Positions 31,378-38,299 of a stretch of DNA of 64,000 nucleotides are shown piece after piece. The stretch covers positions 62,001 to 126,000 of the forward strand of contig CALXSY010000001.1 of assembly GCA_944391285.1 (NCBI GenBank), read 5' to 3'. The stretch comes from an uncultured Clostridia bacterium (lineage in GTDB: Bacteria > Bacillota > Peptococcia > Peptococcales > Peptococcaceae). The position numbers were made by a program, and so were the translations under genes. Below the pieces are notes generated by a model. That model made no database searches and was not told the DNA's origin. It was given only the letters and a program-made list of their open reading frames with translations. Within the stretch, counting starts at the first letter, position 1, and every line of letters begins with the position of its first letter.

Positions 31378-32144
31378 TATTTCACCCCGCTTTGGCTGAG
31401 GCGAAGGATATTATCTGCCAGCTTGCGGTATTCCTGCGCTTGCTCGCTGTCAGGATAAGCCTCCAGCACACACATGTGCTGATCTTCTGCCAGCTGCACC
31501 AGTTCATTGCGGTTAATGGTGCCGACGATGGGAGCAGAAAAATCTTGGGCTAATTGGCTGACTTTTTCGTCCTCGTGGGGAACATTGCGTTTGTTTAAAA
31601 TAAAGCCGCCTAAGGAAGCATAGCCGCGGTTTTTAAAATTGGCGACGGCGGTGGCAATATTGGCGGCGGCGTAGATGGACATATTTTCGCCGCTGGTGAC
31701 GATATAAACCATGTCAGCGTAGCCTTGGCGCATGGGCATGGAGAAACCGCCGCAAACCACATCACCGGGGCAGTCGTAAAGCACTACATCGGGAGTGAAT
31801 TTTTCATAAGCGCCTTTTTCGTTCAATTTTTCTAAAGCGGCAATGATACCTCTGCCGGCACAGCCAACTCCCGGAGTAGGACCGCCGGATTCTACGCAGA
31901 TGACACCATTAAAGCCAATTTGCGTAACGTCATCTAAGGTGAAATCATCGCCTTTTTGGCGCATAGTTTCCAAAATGCTCATCATAGGTTTAGTGCCGTG
32001 ATAAAGATTTAAGGTCGAATCGGATTTAGGGTCGCAGCCGATCTGCATGACTTTTAATCCTTTTTCGGCTAAAGCGGCGGAAATATTGCTCAAGGTGGTG
32101 GATTTACCGATGCCGCCTTTGCCGTAGATTGCTAATTTTATCAT
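31377..32144 (-). CDS. NifH-like ATP-dependent electron-transfer protein
   Basis: 255 residues. P-loop GKGGIGKST (8-16), CDPKSDST, and the two Cys that hold the intersubunit [4Fe-4S] cluster of Fe proteins: Cys95 in GVGCAGRG and Cys131 in GDVVCGGFSMPMR. Family members (NifH, BchL, BchX, CfbC, MarH) couple ATP hydrolysis to one-electron transfer to a component 1 partner. The ATG at 32144 is chosen from AAAGGAG upstream; a longer start has no RBS. Two component 1-like genes follow directly. The neighbours do not match nif, bch, cfb or mar gene sets. Confidence 0.92.
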   Translation of the reverse strand: MIKLAIYGKGGIGKSTTLSNISAALAEKGLKVMQIGCDPKSDSTLNLYHGTKPMMSILETMRQKGDDFTLDDVTQIGFNGVICVESGGPTPGVGCAGRGIIAALEKLNEKGAYEKFTPDVVLYDCPGDVVCGGFSMPMRQGYADMVYIVTSGENMSIYAAANIATAVANFKNRGYASLGGFILNKRNVPHEDEKVSQLAQDFSAPIVGTINRNELVQLAEDQHMCVLEAYPDSEQAQEYRKLADNILRLSQSGVK

Positions 32145-32158
32145 AAAAAGTTCTCCTT

Positions 32159-33208
32159 TCAAGATATACTGAAATAATCGCCTTTGGCACAATAGAGAGT
32201 GTAGCCGATTTCTTCCATGTGCTTTTGCAGTACCTGCAATTCTTCGCCGCCGTCTTCGCCGCTTATGGCTTTGTTGTCATAAAGGGTGTATTTTTTGCGG
32301 TTGGTGAAGGGGGAGACATTGGGCATGATGACATTGCAGCCGGCTAAAACTCCGGCCTTTCGTCCGTCGGTATCCAATGAACCCAAGGCAGTAGTGGCAG
32401 GCAAAAGCACTGTTGGCAGCATGATGCGGCAAAGTGAGAGCAAAAATATAGTTAAATCCACACTGCCGTGGGCATATTGGCTAAAGGGCGTCTGATGATG
32501 AGGGATAAAAGGTCCCATGCCGATCATCTGCGGTTTAAAGCTCGCCATGTAATACATATCTTCCGCTAAGGTTTGCACTGTTTGAAAGGGAGCGCCGATC
32601 ATAGCGCCGCAGCCGGTTTGATAGCCGATGCTTTTTAAATCTTCCAAACACTTCATGCGGTGCTCAAAACTCATTTCAGCGGGGTGGAGCGCATTATAAT
32701 GCTCCTTGGTAGCTGTTTCGTGGCGGAGCAGATAACGGTTGGCGCCTGCCTCAAAAAACGCTTGGTAGGAGTCATGTTCCTTTTCCCCGATGGAGAGGGT
32801 AATAGCACAGTCAGGATAAGCGGCGTGAATAGCCTTGATGATTTCTAACATCTTTTCATCGGTGTAGTAGGGATCTTCGCCGCTTTGCAGGACAAAGGTG
32901 CGAAATCCCCAGTCGTAAGCGTTGGCACAGCAGTTTAAAATATCCTCCAAACTCATGCGGTAGCGGCTGCACTCGGAATTGCTTTTGCGGATACCGCAAT
33001 AGTAGCAGTCGTTTTTGCAAAAGTTGGTGAATTCGATAATGCCGCGGAAAAATATCCGACTGCCGAAATGTTTTTGGGCTATTTTTTGCGCTGTTTCTTG
33101 AGCATAGGCTTTATCCTCTGGGGTATAAGTGGAGATAAGCTGAGCAAATTCCTCGCGGGATAAAATGTGCTCTTCTTTTAATTTATCGATAAGCTCTTGA
33201 TTATTCAT
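32159..33208 (-). CDS. hydE: HydE-like radical SAM enzyme
   Basis: 349 residues, the usual HydE length. The radical SAM motif is CKNDCYYC with Cys64, Cys68 and Cys71. FGSRIFFRGIIEFTNFC, VLQSGEDPYYTDEKM, LRHETATKEHY and GPFIPHHQTPF match the HydE/BioB-like family. HydE acts on the HydG-made iron-Cys-CO-CN synthon in H-cluster assembly. No hydG is nearby, so either hydG lies elsewhere or this enzyme has another substrate in the nitrogenase-like pathway. It lies between the ABC ATPase and the NifH-like gene with 12- and 14-base gaps. Confidence 0.85.
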   Translation of the reverse strand: MNNQELIDKLKEEHILSREEFAQLISTYTPEDKAYAQETAQKIAQKHFGSRIFFRGIIEFTNFCKNDCYYCGIRKSNSECSRYRMSLEDILNCCANAYDWGFRTFVLQSGEDPYYTDEKMLEIIKAIHAAYPDCAITLSIGEKEHDSYQAFFEAGANRYLLRHETATKEHYNALHPAEMSFEHRMKCLEDLKSIGYQTGCGAMIGAPFQTVQTLAEDMYYMASFKPQMIGMGPFIPHHQTPFSQYAHGSVDLTIFLLSLCRIMLPTVLLPATTALGSLDTDGRKAGVLAGCNVIMPNVSPFTNRKKYTLYDNKAISGEDGGEELQVLQKHMEEIGYTLYCAKGDYFSIS

Positions 33209-33220
33209 ATTAATTTCTCC

Positions 33221-34282
33221 TTAAGTTAAGGTAGCGTAAGTAGCTTTGACATTGACCTTAGGCAAAAGGCTCAAAGCATGAACCAATTCCTCGATGCGTT
33301 CTTTGGGCGCTTTTAAGGTGATATTGATAATGTAAACATTGTCTTCTTTATAAGGCATACCCATGCGCCCGATTAAATACTCGCTGTAGCAATGCAGGAG
33401 ATTGTTGATGTTTTCCGCCTGGGCAAAATCGCCGTTGATGATGGAAATGACGGCTAAAGCTTCTTTGTCGGGAGTATCGGTGTAGTTTAAAGGATCGGTA
33501 AGCACGCTTAAGGGGATAACGTCGGTAAACATCTGCCCCGGGGTTTCTACCTGACCGATGACCGCCTTGACGCCAAAGGCTTTGGCGATGTTTTCTTCGG
33601 TAATCAGACTGCGGGTCGGTCCGAATTGATATTCGCCGCCTTTGGAGAGAATAAAAGCCTTATTGGAGCGCTGAAGAGCGTGGGCGGGATAGTGGGTGTT
33701 GAAAAGGCAAATCATGCCTTGAGCTGCCAAAGCAGAAATGGTATCTAAAACGATCAGTTGGTTTTTAAAATCCAAATTGCTCTCCGGCTCATCAAGAATG
33801 AGAATCTGGGCGTTGCTGGCTAAAGCCCGGGCGATTAAAACCATTTGCAGCTCGCCGCCGCTTAATTGGTTGCAGTGCTTGCCTTTAAGCTTGGTGATGT
33901 GCAGGCGTTCCAACAATTCATCGACCAACTCAAAATCCTTAGCCTGGGGCTTGCTGAAAAAGTTTAAATGACTGCCTCTGCCCAAAAGCACCATTTCTTC
34001 CACGCTGAATGCCGAAGAAACGCCTTTGGCTTGGGGCACATAAGCTATTTGCTGCCAAAGATTTTTGGCAGAGATAGTGCGGATATCTACTCCGTTTAAG
34101 TAGCTTGCTCCCTGGCGCCAGGGAAGCAGTCCCATAAGGCACTTGAGGAGAGTTGTTTTGCCGGCGCCGTTGGGTCCTAAGATGGCTAAAACATCGCCGT
34201 CGGTAACAGAAAGATTGACATTTTTAAAGATTAATTTATCTTTGCGGTAGCCGAAGCTAGCGTCTTTTATTTCTAATTTCAT
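33221..34282 (-). CDS. ABC transporter ATPase fused to a TM1266-like regulatory domain
   Basis: 353 residues. The FepC/BtuD-type ATPase occupies about 1-250: Walker A GPNGAGKT, signature LSGGELQ, Walker B ILILDEPESNLD. Residues from about 272 to the end form a separate domain (EALAVISIING, YLIGRMGMPYKEDN, LKAPKERIEELV). This resembles the whole of the small regulator at 35496-35756, including the shared IGRMG(I/M)PY. TM1266-type proteins are linked to [FeFe]-hydrogenase systems. By analogy with the C-terminal sensor domain of MetN, it may gate transport by binding a small ligand. ATG at 34282 is supported by GGAGG nine bases before and overlaps the permease stop (ATGA). Confidence 0.87.
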   Translation of the reverse strand: MKLEIKDASFGYRKDKLIFKNVNLSVTDGDVLAILGPNGAGKTTLLKCLMGLLPWRQGASYLNGVDIRTISAKNLWQQIAYVPQAKGVSSAFSVEEMVLLGRGSHLNFFSKPQAKDFELVDELLERLHITKLKGKHCNQLSGGELQMVLIARALASNAQILILDEPESNLDFKNQLIVLDTISALAAQGMICLFNTHYPAHALQRSNKAFILSKGGEYQFGPTRSLITEENIAKAFGVKAVIGQVETPGQMFTDVIPLSVLTDPLNYTDTPDKEALAVISIINGDFAQAENINNLLHCYSEYLIGRMGMPYKEDNVYIINITLKAPKERIEELVHALSLLPKVNVKATYATLT

Positions 34283-35298
34283 AATTGCCAACCTCCGCTT
34301 TTACGCATGAGAATGATGAAAAATGGTGCGCCGATAATCGCCGTTAGGATGGAAATAGGAATTTCCGCCGCTAAAAGGCTGCGGGCAATAGTATCAACGA
34401 TGACCATAAAGCTGGCGCCCAAGGAAGCCGAAGCCGGCACCAAAGACAAATGATTGTTGCCAAAACGCATCCGGCAGATGTGGGGAATCAAAAGTCCCAC
34501 CCAGCCAACCTGACCGCACATGGCGATGCAGGCACCGGTCATCATAGTTGCGCAGATAATGGTGATGAGGCGCAGGGTGCGGATATTAACACCGCTGGAT
34601 TTGGCTTCGTCGTCGCTGAGGGGAAGAATATTGAGCCGCCAGCGCAGAGCATAGAGCACAACAGCGCCGATAATGATTAAAGGAGCGCCGATTTTTAAGG
34701 AATCAAAGCCGGTTTGCTGCAAACTGCCCATCAGCCAGTAAGTGATTTCCGGCAGCTGGGAGTCAGTATCGGCGGTGTATTTAACTAAGGAAACCAAGGC
34801 GCTGAAAAGTGAGCCGATCATGATACCGCCCAAAACTAAGCTGGTAGTAGAGCGGTTTTTGCCGCTGGAGGACAAATAGGTTAAAAAGACAGCGACAGCG
34901 CCGAAGAAAAAAGCGGCGATTTCTATGCCTATAAGATTAAATCCCAATAAAATACCCAGCGCTGCGCCAAAGGAAGCGCCGCTGGCTACACCTAAAGTGT
35001 CCGGCGTGGCTAAAGGATTAGCAAATAAGCTTTGGAAGGCTAAACCGGAAAGGGACAGCCCTAAGCCAACCAATAAAGCCAGGATAATGCGGGGAAGCCG
35101 GACATTATAGATGGTAGCGTAGGTAAGGGGATTGACTGTAATATCGGAGTTAAAGGAAGAATGCAGTGCATTTAAGACTTCAGCGGGCGAAATATTCATC
35201 CGTCCGATGCCTAAAGCAAAAAATGCGCAGATAAAAGGCAAAATTAACAGAACGATTTTGCTTAATAGGGATAATTCACCGATAAGTGGTTTTTTCAA
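34279..35298 (-). CDS. FecCD/BtuC-type ABC transporter permease
   Basis: 339 residues and about ten membrane helices. Family signatures are NVRLPRIILALLVGLGLSLSG, FANPLATPDTLGVASGASFGA, LGGIMIGSLFSAL and GWVGLLIPHICRM. It forms the channel for iron-complex, haem, cobalamin or similar substrates. The TTG at 35298 is selected: GGAGG lies ten bases upstream, and any longer start would run through the terminator hairpin at 35323-35349. It is coupled to the ATPase gene by a four-base overlap. Confidence 0.9.
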   Translation of the reverse strand: MKKPLIGELSLLSKIVLLILPFICAFFALGIGRMNISPAEVLNALHSSFNSDITVNPLTYATIYNVRLPRIILALLVGLGLSLSGLAFQSLFANPLATPDTLGVASGASFGAALGILLGFNLIGIEIAAFFFGAVAVFLTYLSSSGKNRSTTSLVLGGIMIGSLFSALVSLVKYTADTDSQLPEITYWLMGSLQQTGFDSLKIGAPLIIIGAVVLYALRWRLNILPLSDDEAKSSGVNIRTLRLITIICATMMTGACIAMCGQVGWVGLLIPHICRMRFGNNHLSLVPASASLGASFMVIVDTIARSLLAAEIPISILTAIIGAPFFIILMRKSGGWQL

Positions 35299-35315
35299 GA
35301 TTAGTACACCTCCAA

Positions 35316-35349
35316 AGAAAAAAGGCTGCACCAAAAAAAGGTGCAGCCT
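35316..35349 (-). terminator. Leader terminator (attenuator) before the permease
   Basis: AGGCTGCACC and GGTGCAGCCT form a perfect 10-bp stem with a seven-base loop. On the minus strand TTTTTTC follows, directly before the permease RBS. Its 5' arm can pair with the conserved hairpin motif upstream (35405-35441). Confidence 0.88.
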
Positions 35350-35404
35350 AAGAAACGCAAGATAGCTAAAATTCATAAGATAATAAATTGTAGTTTGCAA
35401 ATAA

Positions 35405-35441
35405 AGGGCTTTCACCGCAAAAAATATTTTTGGTGTCAGGG
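35405..35441 (-). ncRNA. Conserved hairpin motif, copy B (permease leader)
   Basis: On the minus strand CTGACACC, an A/T-rich loop and TTGCGGTGAAAGCC. CACC pairs with GGTG. It shares flanking bases with copy A at 35837-35867, where the pair reads CATC/GATG, a compensatory change. It lies between the regulator stop and the permease terminator. Not recognised as a known riboswitch class. Confidence 0.55.
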
Positions 35442-35495
35442 ATTATTAAATTAAAAATCTTTGTGAAAAGTAAACTCGTCACGCAGAAAGATTGA

Positions 35496-35756
35496 TTATT
35501 CTTGATGGGAGACCACATGGGAAAGGACGGTTTTGGCGCTAACTCCTTTCAGACGACCGACTTTGCCGGATAAAGCATTGATGATATCCTGGGGAGCGTC
35601 AATGGCAACACTGATAAGGTTAATGCCTTTATCGCGGTAAGGTATGCCCATGCGTCCGATGATATATGTACCGTATTCGTGCAAAATAGCATTGACTCCG
35701 TCAACGGAATTTCGTTCTTCCACAATAATAGCCACCACGGCAACTCTGCTTTCCAT
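35496..35756 (-). CDS. TM1266-type iron-only hydrogenase system regulator
   Basis: 86 residues. It starts ESRVAVVAIIVEERNSV and has the family core YIIGRMGIPYRDKG and SVAIDAPQDIINALSGKVG. The family has a small ferredoxin-like/ACT-like fold and normally lies with hydEFG; it has no helix-turn-helix, so direct DNA binding is not evident. ATG at 35756 has AGGAGGG upstream; a longer start has none. It is the first gene of the nine-gene unit, behind a strong promoter and a leader terminator. A homologous domain is fused to the ABC ATPase two genes downstream. Confidence 0.9.
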   Translation of the reverse strand: MESRVAVVAIIVEERNSVDGVNAILHEYGTYIIGRMGIPYRDKGINLISVAIDAPQDIINALSGKVGRLKGVSAKTVLSHVVSHQE

Positions 35757-35768
35757 AAAAACCCTCCT

Positions 35769-35802
35769 AAAAATAAAAATAGCTATACTGCGAGTATAGC
35801 CC
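35769..35802 (-). terminator. Leader terminator (attenuator) before the TM1266-type regulator
   Basis: GCTATACT and AGTATAGC pair around a three-base loop; on the minus strand TATTTTTATTTTT follows, then the AGGAGG RBS. It lies between the promoter and the first gene, so it should regulate the operon. Confidence 0.82.
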
Positions 35803-35836
35803 AAATAAACGAAAAAATTGCTTTTCATCTCTAAGA

Positions 35837-35867
35837 AGGCTTCCATCGCAATAAAATTTTGATGTCA
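35837..35867 (-). ncRNA. Conserved hairpin motif, copy A (regulator leader)
   Basis: On the minus strand CTGACATC, an A/T-rich loop, then TTGCGATGGAAGCC. CATC pairs with GATG. Same layout as copy B at 35405-35441 with one covarying pair. It would be at the very 5' end of the transcript, about ten bases after the -10 element, followed by the attenuator at 35769-35802. Confidence 0.55.
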
Positions 35868-35879
35868 GAATCTAATTTT

Positions 35880-35907
35880 ATTATAGCAAAGAGTTAAATT
35901 TTGTCAA
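35880..35907 (-). promoter_or_regulatory. Sigma-A promoter of the nitrogenase-like operon
   Basis: On the minus strand TTGACA (35902-35907), a 16-base spacer and TATAAT (35880-35885). Both hexamers are consensus. Confidence 0.9.
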
Positions 35908-36027
35908 GGAGTCCTAAAAAAGTTAGCAATAAGAATAATTATAATTAAAAATAAGCCATTTGCTAAAGATAAGGACAAATTAGGATAACAATTAGAAAAA
36001 TTAAGAGGTAAAAACTAAGGCGATATC

Positions 36028-36055
36028 TTGACATTTGCCAAAGAAAGATTATAAT
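36028..36055 (+). promoter_or_regulatory. Sigma-A promoter of thrS
   Basis: TTGACA (36028-36033), 16 bases, TATAAT (36050-36055), just upstream of the T-box leader. Confidence 0.9.
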
Positions 36056-36077
36056 TAAAATATTAGCTATAGTAAGC

Positions 36078-36297
36078 TTTGATGAGGACAAGAAAGAAAG
36101 GACAAGCACTAAAGAGAATGACGTCTCAGGCTGCAAGCGTCTGTGCCGAGCTTATCTTTTACCGCCTCGGAGCAGTTAGGGCGAACCCTAACCGGCTTAT
36201 CCCCGTTAAAGGATCGAGAGTGGGAGCTATGCTTCAACTTGGGTGGAAACACGGGAAATATATTCTCGTCCCAAAAGGGACGGGAATTTTTTTTATT
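36078..36297 (+). promoter_or_regulatory. T-box leader of thrS
   Basis: A structured leader of about 220 bases. The antiterminator core reads CTTGGGTGGAAACACGGG, close to the T-box consensus, with TGGA to pair with the tRNA acceptor end. Stem I closes GAGG with CCTC, and ACC (36161-36163), a Thr codon, sits where the specifier is expected. TTCTCGTCCC (36263-36272) and GGGACGGGAA (36277-36286) form the terminator with eight T. Uncharged tRNA-Thr should allow read-through into thrS. The specifier call is inference. Confidence 0.9.
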
Positions 36298-36326
36298 TAG
36301 ACGAAAATTTTAAGGAGGAAATTAAG

Positions 36327-38249
36327 ATGATAAACATTACCTTACCGGACAACTCAGTCCGCAGTTTTGAAGGAGAAAGCATTACGCCGTTAGAAATCGC
36401 TAAAAATATCAGCAACGGTTTAGCGAAAAAAGCTGTTGCCGCCAGCGTAGACGGCGAAGCAGTAAGCTTAATGGAGCCAATCACCAAAGATGCTAAGGTG
36501 GCAATTTACACTTTTGACGATGAAGAAGGTCGTCATGTTTTCCGCCACAGTGCTTCGCATATTTTGGCAGAGGCAGTAGTAAGATTATTCCCCGGCACTA
36601 AGTTAGCCATCGGACCGGCTATCAAAGACGGCTTTTACTATGATTTAGACAGCGAGCATAAATTTGTGCCGGAAGATCTGGAAAAGATCGAAGCCGAAAT
36701 GATGAAAATCGTCAAAGAAAATCAAGAGTATATCCGCAAGGAAATTTCCCGCCAAGATGCTTTAGAATTGTTTAAAGCCAAGGAAGAGCCCTATAAAGTT
36801 GAATTAATCGAGGATTTGCCGGAAGACGCGGTAATCACCACCTACCAAAACGGCGAATTTTTGGATCTCTGTGCCGGTCCTCATTTGCCCAGCACCGGCT
36901 ATGTCAAAGCAATAAAGCTGATGAGCGTTGCCGGAGCATACTGGAGAGGCAGCGAGAAAAATAAAATGTTGCAGCGTATCTATGGTACTTGTTTCCCGAA
37001 AAAAGCCGATTTGGACGAGTATTTGTTCTTGCTTGAAGAAGCAAAACGCCGTGACCACCGCAAGTTAGGTCAAGAATTACAATTATTCACTTTTGTTGAT
37101 GAGGCTCCGGGCTTTCCGTTATTTTATCCCAAAGGAATGGTTCTGCGCAATGAGCTGGAGAATTTCTGGAAGGAAGTTCACCGCAAAGCCGGCTATGAGG
37201 AGATCAAAACTCCTTTAATCATGAACCGTGTGCTCTGGGAGCGCTCCGGTCACTGGGATCATTATAAAGAGAATATGTATTTCACCCAGATTGACGATGA
37301 ACCTTATGCGATTAAACCGATGAACTGCCCCGGCGGTATCTTGCTTTACAACAGCACCTTGCACAGCTACAGAGATTTGCCTTTGCGCTGGGGTGAATTG
37401 GGCTTGGTACACCGCCATGAATTATCCGGTGCTTTGCATGGCTTGATGAGAGTAAGAGCCTTTACCCAAGACGATGCCCACATTTTTATGCTGCCGGAGC
37501 AAATTACCGATGAGGTAAAAGGGGTTATCAAATTAATCGACAGCATTTACAAACTCTTTGGCTTTGAGTACCATGTAGAATTATCCACCAGACCGGAAAA
37601 TTCCATGGGCGACGATGCTTTGTGGGAGAGAGCTACCAATGCTTTGAGAGATTCCTTAGTGGATATGGGCATGAATTACATCGTTAACGAAGGCGACGGC
37701 GCTTTCTACGGTCCGAAGATTGACTTCCATCTGAGAGATTCATTAGGCAGAACCTGGCAGTGCGGTACTATCCAGTTAGACTTCCAGATGCCGGAGAAAT
37801 TTGACATGTGCTATATCGGCGAGGACGGCGAAAAACACCGTCCGGTCATGGTTCACCGCACCTGCTTCGGCAGTATCGAGAGATTTATCGGTATTTTGAC
37901 CGAGCATTATGCCGGTGCCTTCCCCACTTGGTTATCACCGGTGCAGGCGGTTATCATTCCTATTACCGATAAATTTAAAGACTATGCCGATGAAGTAGCT
38001 AAGAAATTAGAGGCTGCCGGAGTCAGAGTTGAGGTAGACGGTCGTAACGAAAAGGTTGGCTATAAAATCCGTGAAGCACAATTACAAAAAGTGCCTCATA
38101 TGTTGATTGTCGGCGAAAAAGAGGCTACCAGTGGCACTGTTGGTCACCGTGATAGAGCTAAAGGTGACATGGGCGCTGTAGCAGTTGATGAATTTATTGC
38201 CGAAATTTGTCGGGAAATCTCCTCCCGCGAGAGTGTGTTGACAAAATAA
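36327..38249 (+). CDS. thrS: Threonyl-tRNA synthetase
   Basis: 640 residues. Domain order is TGS (NITLPDNSVRSFEG), the editing/SAD region with HSASHILAEAV, the class II catalytic core (MNCPGGILLYNS, LHRHELSGALHGLMRVR-like motif 2, QCGTIQLDF, MVHRTCFGSIERFIGIL motif 3) and the anticodon-binding domain. It charges tRNA-Thr. ATG at 36327 follows AAGGAGG; an in-frame start at 36243 lies within the T-box terminator and is not used. Controlled by the T-box upstream. Confidence 0.97.
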   Translation: MINITLPDNSVRSFEGESITPLEIAKNISNGLAKKAVAASVDGEAVSLMEPITKDAKVAIYTFDDEEGRHVFRHSASHILAEAVVRLFPGTKLAIGPAIKDGFYYDLDSEHKFVPEDLEKIEAEMMKIVKENQEYIRKEISRQDALELFKAKEEPYKVELIEDLPEDAVITTYQNGEFLDLCAGPHLPSTGYVKAIKLMSVAGAYWRGSEKNKMLQRIYGTCFPKKADLDEYLFLLEEAKRRDHRKLGQELQLFTFVDEAPGFPLFYPKGMVLRNELENFWKEVHRKAGYEEIKTPLIMNRVLWERSGHWDHYKENMYFTQIDDEPYAIKPMNCPGGILLYNSTLHSYRDLPLRWGELGLVHRHELSGALHGLMRVRAFTQDDAHIFMLPEQITDEVKGVIKLIDSIYKLFGFEYHVELSTRPENSMGDDALWERATNALRDSLVDMGMNYIVNEGDGAFYGPKIDFHLRDSLGRTWQCGTIQLDFQMPEKFDMCYIGEDGEKHRPVMVHRTCFGSIERFIGILTEHYAGAFPTWLSPVQAVIIPITDKFKDYADEVAKKLEAAGVRVEVDGRNEKVGYKIREAQLQKVPHMLIVGEKEATSGTVGHRDRAKGDMGAVAVDEFIAEICREISSRESVLTK

Positions 38250-38266
38250 TATTTTTAAGCTAAACT

Positions 38267-38298
38267 AAAAGCCGAGGTTAAAACCTCGGCTTTTGTTT
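38267..38298. terminator. Bidirectional terminator between thrS and trpS
   Basis: GCCGAGGTTAAAACCTCGGC with A-run before and T-run after; usable on both strands of these convergent genes. Confidence 0.9.
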
Positions 38299-38299
38299 T

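Noticed and set aside
28922-32144. True nitrogenase (nifHDK)
   Set aside because: The component 1 proteins are too short, FeMo-cofactor ligands are not seen, and nifB, nifE, nifN and molybdenum genes are absent. Named only as nitrogenase-like.
35299-35415. N-terminal extension of the ABC permease
   Set aside because: It would read through the terminator hairpin at 35323-35349, has no RBS, and the TTG at 35298 with GGAGG gives the normal family length.
36243-36326. Upstream in-frame start of thrS
   Set aside because: It lies within the T-box antiterminator and terminator; the ATG at 36327 has a strong RBS and starts the TGS domain.
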